From Clostridiaceae bacterium (GTDB lineage: Bacteria; Bacillota; Clostridia; Acetivibrionales; DULL01), in assembly GCA_012840395.1 (NCBI GenBank), contig DULL01000033.1:1-50320 (forward strand): a stretch of 50,320 nt of DNA, written 5' to 3'. Each line of letters starts with the position of its first letter. Position 1 is the first letter of the stretch. The notes under the pieces were generated by a model, which saw nothing but the letters and a program-made list of their open reading frames with translations, ran no database searches and was not told where the DNA came from. This document shows, piece by piece, positions 45,192-50,320 of this stretch. Position numbers and translations under genes: made by a program.

Positions 45192-46188
45192 CTATTTCTT
45201 ATCATCAGGCTGGTTTTCGTTCTTGCCGGCACTGGAAATGGCTCTTCTCATCTGGGTGTCAGAAATAATATTTTCCATATTATAATAATCCATAACACCA
45301 AGTTTACCTTCTCTGAGAGCTTCTGCAATTGCTTTGGGAACTTCAGCTTCGGCTTCTACAACCTTGGCACGCATTTCAACAACGTAAGCCTTCATTTCCT
45401 GTTCCCTTGCCACAGCCATTGCTCTTCTTTCTTCTGCTTTGGCCTGTGCAATACGCTTGTCGGCTTCAGCCTGGTCAGTCTGGAGCTGAGCACCAATATT
45501 TCTTCCTACATCCACATCGGCAATATCAATGGACAGAATCTCAAAAGCAGTACCTGCATCAAGACCTTTTTCCAGAACAGTTTTGGAAATCAAATCAGGA
45601 TTTTCAAGGACTTCTTTATGTGAAACCGATGAACCAACTGTGGTTACAACACCTTCACCAACTCTTGCTATAATAGTCTGTTCACCTGCTCCACCTACAA
45701 GCCTGTCAATATTTGCTCTGACAGTAACTCTGGCTTTTGCCTTAAGCTCAATACCGTCTTTAGCAATTGCAGCAATTACGGGAGTTTCTATTACTTTGGG
45801 GTTAACGCTCATCTGTACGGCTTCAAGAACATCTCTTCCTGCCAGGTCAATAGCTGCAGCTCTTTCAAATCCCAAAGGGATATCTGCTCTCTGGGCTGCA
45901 ATAAGCGCATTTACAACTCTGTCAACATTACCTCCTGCAAGATAATGGGCTTCAAGCTTGTTTCTTGTTTATTGATACATCTATTCCGGCCTTTACTGCT
46001 TTAATCATGGGATTTACAACTCTGGAGGGTACTACTCTTCTTAATCTCATTGCAATAAGAGTAAATATGCCTATTCTAACACCGGCGGCATAAGCTGAAA
46101 TCCATAGCCCAACGGGCACGAAGCTGAAAAACAGTGAGAAAAACAAAATTATAGCAGTAATTATGAAAAATACTATCAAAGCTTCCAT
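45192..46188 (-). pseudogene. floA: flotillin-like FloA, interrupted by a frameshift
   Basis: FloA forms membrane microdomain scaffolds with NfeD. The gene begins with the membrane hairpin and [22 protein letters not shown] (46188-45952), then hits a stop after SINKKQA. One base further on, the expected sequence continues ([25 protein letters not shown]) and runs through the SPFH core and coiled-coil tail ([27 protein letters not shown] ... [17 protein letters not shown]) to 45192. An extra G at about 45957 in AAGCTT explains it. The downstream part has no good start (only TTG 45875 without a site). Removing one base would restore about 331 residues, the family length. Confidence 0.88.
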
Positions 46189-46229
46189 GTAAAATCACCT
46201 CATCATTATTATTTTTATTCTGCTGTACT

Positions 46230-46730
46230 TTATTCTACAGCTCTTACTACGATGCGCCTGCCTGACACATCAACTATTTTTACTTTTGAATTCTTGGGAA
46301 TAAACCTGCCTTCTGTAACTACATCCAATATTTCACCATCAAATTCAGCGGAACCGGAAGGACGGAGAATGGTTAATGCTACACCTTCCTTGCCAATGTA
46401 ATTCTCAAGAGATTCTACGCTGGTATAACCTTCATCTTTTTTTAATGAATCGGATAGTACGAGTACTTTTTTCAGCCTTCCCCGGGAAGCTGAACGTAGT
46501 ACAAGTAATAGTGCAACAACAATGATAACCAATATAATGGCTGTCATAATCAATGCATCAAGGAATGACTTAGCTGTAATTATTATGCCTAAAATAAGAA
46601 GAATAATTCCTGTTATTCCTGCTACTCCAAAACCGGGATTAAACATTTCCACAATTATTAGGAATAAGCCGGAAAAGAGCAGGAGAGCCTGGATAAGGCC
46701 AATGTTATATACAAAATCAAGTGGACCCAT
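46230..46730 (-). CDS. nfeD: short NfeD-type membrane protein
   Basis: A 166-residue protein with three to four membrane helices (about 10-90: LIQALLLFSGLFLIIVEMF ... IILVIIVVALLLVL) and a soluble C-terminal OB-fold domain (YIGKEGVALTILRPSGSAEFDGEILDVVTEGRFIPKNSKVKIVDVSG). Short NfeD proteins are encoded beside flotillins and work with them in membrane organisation. The N-terminal protease domain of long NfeD is absent, as is usual beside floA. GGGGGTG lies 6 bases before ATG; floA follows after 41 bases. Confidence 0.88.
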   Translation of the reverse strand: MGPLDFVYNIGLIQALLLFSGLFLIIVEMFNPGFGVAGITGIILLILGIIITAKSFLDALIMTAIILVIIVVALLLVLRSASRGRLKKVLVLSDSLKKDEGYTSVESLENYIGKEGVALTILRPSGSAEFDGEILDVVTEGRFIPKNSKVKIVDVSGRRIVVRAVE

Positions 46731-46801
46731 AATACACCCCCTTTATCTAAATCAATTATATAATATTTTGTAAGAGAAATAAACAGAAGACAGGCAAAAG
46801 G

Positions 46802-46964
46802 AAGTTAACGATTTACACGCATATTGTTCGTTTCAGCTACGAAGCACAAGATAGAGGGACACTTCTTATGGCAAAAGAAATGCCCCTTGCACGAGCAAGG
46901 AGTGTCCCTCTACCTCATGCTCCGTAAGCTTTGCTCATATATGTGCTTAGCAAATTGTTAACTT
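46802..46964. repeat. 163-base inverted-repeat element, copy 1
   Basis: AAGTTAAC (46802) and GTTAACTT (46957-46964) bound imperfect complementary arms of about 45 bases. Inside them AGAGGGACACT (46853-46863) and AGTGTCCCTCT (46901-46911) pair perfectly, with CCTTGC-ACGA-GCAAGG at the tip. The right arm (TCCGTAAGCTTTGCTCATA) is shared with the element at 48967-49184. There is no gene in the 419-base gap before 47150. Confidence 0.75.
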
Positions 46965-47149
46965 ATATATTAAAGTATATGAAATAGTATTTAAAAGAAT
47001 ATACAAAGGAATATATAAAAGAATCTGGTTGTATGGTGACACTTATTCAGAAAAGTGATAATATTAACTTAAGGAGTTCCGAAAATCGGAAAAAATTCTG
47101 AAAGAAATCAGAAATTTTGCCTTACATTATTTATGAGGAGGCTGATGAG

Positions 47150-47959
47150 ATGAAAGTTGCATTTTCTACGCTGGGATGCCCGGACTGGACCTGGAATGAT
47201 GTGGTGTCCACCGCCAAAGACCTTGGATATGACGGTATTGAAATACGAGGAATTGGTTCAGAGCTGCATGCTCCTGACATATTAGAGTTTTCTGATGAGA
47301 ACATAGATAATACACTGGAGAGGTTAAATAAGCTTGGACTTGAAATACCCTGTCTTACTTCTTCCTGCTTCCTGTTTGAAAAGGACAGGGCTGAGATCAA
47401 TTTGAAAGAAGGCAGGGAGTATGTGGACCTGGCACAAAAACTGGGAGTGCCTTTTGTAAGGATGTTGGGAGATAGAAATCCCGAACCTGGAGAGAAAATA
47501 GATTTCCATACAGTTAAGGAGAATATTTCTGAGCTTGCCAGCTATTCTGATGGAAAGGGAGTTAAAGTACTTATTGAGACCAACGGGTTTTTTGCCGATC
47601 CGGCTCAGATACTGAAACTCCTGGATGCAGTAGGAAGCGGTAATCTTGGGGTTCTTTGGGATATCCACCACCCCTACAGGTTTATGAATGTTTCTGCAGA
47701 TGAGGCTTATAAGGCTCTTAAGGATCATATTTGCCATGTACATATGAAGGACTCGGTTGTCCAGAATGGAAAGATAAAGTACAAGATGCTGGGCCACGGG
47801 GATGTGCCTGTGTTTGAGGCACTTAATCTGTTAATGGAAGACGGCTATAAGGGATATGTGTCTCTGGAATGGGTGAAGCGCTGGCTAAGCGATCTGGAAG
47901 AGCCGGGAGTTGTGTTTTCGCATTTTATAAGTCGAATTAGAAGAGCGATAGGAAAGTAA
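47150..47959 (+). CDS. sugar phosphate isomerase/epimerase-like TIM barrel
   Basis: A 269-residue AP-endonuclease-2-fold protein. KVAFSTLGCPDWTWNDVVSTAKDLGYDGIEIRGIG is a typical start, with metal-ligand segments LIETNGFF, WDIHHPYRF, HVHMKDSV, GHGDVP and SLEW. Relatives include inosose dehydratases, tagatose/psicose epimerases and hydroxypyruvate isomerase; the substrate cannot be chosen. ATG 47150 is preferred (GAGGAGG 8 bases upstream) over the in-frame ATG at 47117. It is monocistronic with a strong terminator. Confidence 0.82.
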   Translation: MKVAFSTLGCPDWTWNDVVSTAKDLGYDGIEIRGIGSELHAPDILEFSDENIDNTLERLNKLGLEIPCLTSSCFLFEKDRAEINLKEGREYVDLAQKLGVPFVRMLGDRNPEPGEKIDFHTVKENISELASYSDGKGVKVLIETNGFFADPAQILKLLDAVGSGNLGVLWDIHHPYRFMNVSADEAYKALKDHICHVHMKDSVVQNGKIKYKMLGHGDVPVFEALNLLMEDGYKGYVSLEWVKRWLSDLEEPGVVFSHFISRIRRAIGK

Positions 47960-47981
47960 GATAGTAAGGGATAGTAAGGAC
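47948..47981 (+). repeat. 10-base repeats spanning the TIM-barrel gene stop
   Basis: GATAGGAAAGTAA at the end of the gene is followed by GATAGTAAGG twice (47960-47969, 47970-47979). The first unit contains the stop TAA (47957-47959). Confidence 0.7.
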
Positions 47982-48043
47982 TGATTCACACGCATATGAT
48001 TCACTGTTATATGCTTTGGGAATCTGTCCTTACTTTTATATTT
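47974..48043 (+). terminator. terminator of the TIM-barrel gene
   Basis: GTAAGGAC-T-GATTC (47974-47987) pairs with GAATC-T-GTCCTTAC (48020-48033), one mismatch, followed by TTTTATATTT. Confidence 0.75.
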
Positions 48044-48143
48044 GAGGTGATTCGCTACTGTTGGGAAATAATTTAAAAATTTACAATATTATGGTAAAAT
48101 GTGCCTGATGTTAAAATTTTTTAAATTATTTCGGAGGAACTTG

Positions 48144-48947
48144 ATGAAATACAGGGTTATAATACCTTTGTTGGCTGCGATAGCCTTGTTTGTGTCAGGT
48201 TGTGGTAGTGATAATGTTGTTTTGGGCCCTAAAAGGGGAGTGGAGGAATATATTGAAGATACCATCCCTGTAAAGGGTCTGGCTAATCTGGATGTGTCAA
48301 TTGAAAGTGGAAATCTTGAAGTCTATACTTGGGATAAGGATGAAGTTAAATTAGAAATCACCAAGCGGATTAGGGGACAGGAAGATGAAGAGGCCCTTAA
48401 GAAAAAGCTTGGTGATTTTAGTATAGATATTAATAAAGATGAGAATGTTGTTTCAGTACAGGCTGCTTATAAGGGGTCTACAAAGAATCCTGTCGATATA
48501 AGTACCGATATAAGGATGTATATTCCTAAGAAAGCAGCTTCTTTTGATTGTAATGTTAAAGTGGGGCAGATTAAGTTTTTTGATGATATAAGGTGCAACC
48601 TGAATTTTTTAATTGACAGGGCTAATGTTAGTATTAACAGAATGATAGGTAAACTTTCTTTAAATGCTGATATGTGTGATCTTAAGGTTTCTGAAGGGAG
48701 AATGCTTGAGGGTTCCAATGTGAAGATTAATATGGGTAATATTTATGTTAAGTCTGAGTTTGGGGATGAGGGAACTTATTTTTTTGATACAGGAATGGGT
48801 AGTCTGGAGGTTAATTTGCCGGATGGTTCTCCGGTGACTATTGAGTGTGTGGGCAGCCTGGAGGTTAATGAGTTTCCGGAGACTGGGCATGATACAAAGG
48901 TGTCGCTGAGAAGCGGGATGGGGAAGATTGCGGTGAGGAAGTATTAG
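48144..48947 (+). CDS. DUF4097-like putative lipoprotein
   Basis: A 267-residue exported protein. The signal peptide MKYRVIIPLLAAIALFVSGC gives a lipobox with Cys20. The mature part is rich in beta-strands and consists of repeated turns (LDVSIESGNLEVYTWDKDEV, NVKINMGNIYVKSEFGD, GMGSLEVNLPDG), the pattern of the DUF4097/DUF4098 beta-helix adhesin-like group whose function is unknown. GGAGG lies 7 bases before ATG 48144; the longer frame from 48099 has no site. G in third positions is more common near the end of the gene (GGGATGGGGAAG), running into the repeat island. Confidence 0.75.
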   Translation: MKYRVIIPLLAAIALFVSGCGSDNVVLGPKRGVEEYIEDTIPVKGLANLDVSIESGNLEVYTWDKDEVKLEITKRIRGQEDEEALKKKLGDFSIDINKDENVVSVQAAYKGSTKNPVDISTDIRMYIPKKAASFDCNVKVGQIKFFDDIRCNLNFLIDRANVSINRMIGKLSLNADMCDLKVSEGRMLEGSNVKINMGNIYVKSEFGDEGTYFFDTGMGSLEVNLPDGSPVTIECVGSLEVNEFPETGHDTKVSLRSGMGKIAVRKY

Positions 48948-48966
48948 AGGGGAAGAGGAAGTGGAA

Positions 48967-49184
48967 GTATTGCTCAGTGTGATTTGCCGCATAACATGAA
49001 CTTCAGCAACGGATTGTAAATATATAAGCCTGCGAAAAATCCTACCCGGCATATTCGCCGTCCTGGCTCAGATGCCGGCTCGCGGCGTCCGTGCCGCGAA
49101 TTACGGATTTTTCTTGCCTTATACATAAACAATCCGTAAGCTTCGTTCATACGTTATGCTTTGCAAATCACACATGAGCAATAC
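48967..49184. repeat. 218-base inverted-repeat element, copy 2, with GC-rich core
   Basis: The left arm 48967-49018 and right arm 49129-49184 are imperfect inverted repeats (GTATTGCTCA ... GGATTGT against ACAATCC ... TGAGCAATAC). Nested inside, AAAAATCC (49035-49042) pairs with GGATTTTT (49105-49112), CCGGCAT with ATGCCGG (49046/49072), and CGCGGC with GCCGCG (49081/49093). The core of about 60 bases is far richer in GC than its surroundings. Confidence 0.8.
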
Positions 49185-49236
49185 AATTGAATTAACAGAG
49201 AGTGGTTATGTTAATTGGGATGTAGTTTTATTATAG

Positions 49237-49408
49237 ATTATCCGTAAGCTTTGTTCATATGTAATGCTCAGTAAATCACACATGAGCAATACATAAGAGA
49301 TAAGAGTTAAGTATACAGATATAGTTCGACAGCACAACAGTTTTAAATTAGAGATAGTAAGATTAAAGTAGTGAACGTTATGCTTAGCAAATTACTCATG
49401 AGCAATAC
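49237..49408 (+). repeat. two further solo arms of the inverted-repeat family
   Basis: 49237-49292 repeats the right arm of the previous element (ATCCGTAAGCTTTGTTCATA ... CACATGAGCAATAC), and 49373-49408 repeats its second half (GAACGTTATGCTTAGCAAAT ... CATGAGCAATAC). The whole gap 48948-49434 (487 bases) consists largely of this family; no gene is seen. Confidence 0.75.
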
Positions 49409-49434
49409 ATATGAAAAAAGAGATATAACATGGA

Positions 49435-49980
49435 TTATCGTCTAATGGATGGTATTACTTTTGTTGCTATTATTGCGGCGACTGTGCAGAGGATTGCGTC
49501 TTTTATTATAAATGGCATCAAGCCTGTGGTGATGGCATACATGAAGGTTATGTCTGTGTTTTTAAGATAAAACTTAGATATGAAGTATACGTAAGGTATT
49601 CCAATGGCATATATTGCTACCAAACCTGACATGATAGATATAAGGGTATTTCTAAAGTTATGTGTATTAAGCAGTTCTGATATTTTTCCAATAATATAGG
49701 CTCCTGCAATGAAACCTAAGATATATCCAAAGCTTGGTTTAAATATGTACATTAGCCCGCCTCCTTGTGTGAATACAGGCAGACCTGCTAAACCCAGTAC
49801 TGCATATATTATCTGGGATAGTGCTCCAAGCCTTGAGCCAAGTAGTATTCCTGCTAGTGTACAGAAAAAAGGCTGCAGAGAAAAAGGTACTACCGGGAGG
49901 AAAATTTTTATATATGCTCCTACCACCATTAATGCTGAGAAAAGTCCAGTTATTACCATATCTTTAGTTTTAATCTTCAT
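49435..49980 (-). CDS. bioY: biotin transporter BioY
   Basis: A 181-residue membrane protein with about six helices, the substrate-binding S component of biotin ECF transporters. KDMVITGLFSALMVVGAYIKIFLPVVPFSLQPFFCTLAGILLGSRLGALSQIIYAVLGLAGLPVF and the GGGLMYIFKPSFGYILGFIAGA segment are typical of BioY. ATG 49980 is preferred (GGGAGGA upstream) over an in-frame start at 50064 that would run through the promoter and operator. BioY works alone or with the shared EcfAAT module, which is not in this window. Control by BirA is clear from the operator. Confidence 0.93.
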   Translation of the reverse strand: MKIKTKDMVITGLFSALMVVGAYIKIFLPVVPFSLQPFFCTLAGILLGSRLGALSQIIYAVLGLAGLPVFTQGGGLMYIFKPSFGYILGFIAGAYIIGKISELLNTHNFRNTLISIMSGLVAIYAIGIPYVYFISKFYLKNTDITFMYAITTGLMPFIIKDAILCTVAAIIATKVIPSIRR

Positions 49981-50007
49981 ATTGAATCCTCCCGAGAATT
50001 GTTTTAA

Positions 50008-50037
50008 ACTATAATACATAAATGAGTTGCATTTGTC
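50008..50037 (-). promoter_or_regulatory. promoter of bioY
   Basis: On the minus strand TTGACA (50037-50032) and TATTAT, 17 bases downstream, form a near-consensus promoter. The -35 box lies in one half of the BirA operator. Confidence 0.8.
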
Positions 50038-50064
50038 AACCAAAAAATAAATTATGGTTGACAA
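50033..50064. promoter_or_regulatory. BirA operator of bioY
   Basis: TTGTCAACC (50033-50041), 14 bases, GGTTGACAA (50056-50064): a perfect inverted repeat matching the known bacterial BirA box (TTGT-AACC-N14/15-GGTT-ACAA type). It overlaps the bioY promoter, so biotin-loaded BirA would block transcription. Confidence 0.88.
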
Positions 50065-50255
50065 TATGATGGTGGGCAGTTGTTATCTTAAGTTATAGGG
50101 GCATTCTCAGGGAATATTACAGTGATAATTATGTAAATATGTTGTTTTAAGATAAATTGACAAAATACAAGATAATAGTGTTTATAAGGCTTTAAACTAT
50201 AATGATACCAGAAATTAAGACAGACAAAACGGCCAAAATAAGTTAGAATGGAACT

Positions 50256-50320
50256 ATGGAAAAGAGAAGAAATTTTACACCGGAAGAAAAAGCAAAAATA
50301 GTGATTGAGGTCTTAAGGGA
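50256..50320 (+). CDS. partial IS3-type transposase OrfA
   Basis: The ATG at 50256 opens a frame reading MEKRRNFTPEEKAKIVIEVL to the window edge. This is the typical N-terminal helix-turn-helix start of IS3-family OrfA proteins (RRxFTPExKAKIVxEVLR). Only 21 residues are visible. The ribosome binding site is weak (AATGGAACT), and the terminal inverted repeat could not be defined in 50065-50255. Confidence 0.6.
   Translation, partial: MEKRRNFTPEEKAKIVIEVLR

Noticed and set aside
44940..45623. 227-residue plus-strand frame over floA
   Set aside because: Antisense to the clear FloA coding sequence; Phe/Ser/Cys-rich and without a start signal.

Overview
The window looks like a chromosomal segment of a low-GC, anaerobic Firmicute of the Clostridia type. 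The basis is the AT-rich coding sequence, strong GGAGG-type ribosome binding sites, and the gene set: RNase J, an NfeD/FloA pair, a ferredoxin-dependent 2-oxoacid oxidoreductase, a V-type ATPase, a sodium-pump decarboxylase beta subunit and large PAS/GGDEF/HD-GYP proteins. I cannot name the genus from sequence alone. No tRNA, rRNA or CRISPR array was seen. Partial transposase genes appear to sit at both edges.

Layout. 0-6.3 kb: a GT4 glycosyltransferase, RNase J, an M50-type membrane protease and NAD-dependent DNA ligase. 6.6-9.9 kb (minus): gltX-glnS operon. 10.2-15 kb: a small HEAT-repeat protein, an intact Cu/Zn superoxide dismutase without signal peptide, archaeal-type phosphoglycerate mutase, and sodium-pump decarboxylase subunits beta and gamma. 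15-20.4 kb: a TcdA-like E1 enzyme, a MinD-like ATPase, a GNAT protein and a four-gene 2-oxoacid:ferredoxin oxidoreductase (vorDBAC-like). 21.1-30.1 kb: a complete nine-gene V-type ATPase operon (H-I-K-E-C-F-A-B-D) with sodium-type c-ring residues. 30.3-39 kb: a fructosamine (Amadori product) utilisation locus with deglycase, kinase, ABC importer, epimerase and GntR regulator, plus a divergent uroporphyrinogen-decarboxylase-like gene. 39.2-44.2 kb: two cyclic-di-GMP proteins, the second frameshifted. 44.3-46.7 kb: a HEAT protein and the nfeD-floA operon, floA frameshifted. 47-50.3 kb: a sugar epimerase-like protein, a DUF4097-like lipoprotein, a repeat-rich island and BirA-controlled bioY.

How it fits together. 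Peptide and sugar catabolism (oxidoreductase, fructosamine locus) would feed reduced ferredoxin and ATP, and the NtpK residues and OadB-like subunit point to sodium as a coupling ion. BioY could supply biotin to a biotin-dependent decarboxylase, but the carboxyltransferase subunit is not in this window.

No gene set here is clearly a new system. The most unusual feature is non-coding. Intergenic gaps are full of short local tandem duplications (8-23 bp units), and several copy the 3' end of the preceding gene including its stop codon. Similar repeats inside two genes have units that are multiples of three. Separately there are two dispersed repeat families: a short palindromic element with the core GGGACGGTTCTTCTGCTTC at four gene ends, and a larger inverted-repeat element at 46.8-49.4 kb. 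These, the two frameshifts and a probable CTG start codon in the V-ATPase C-subunit gene are the main points for a second look.
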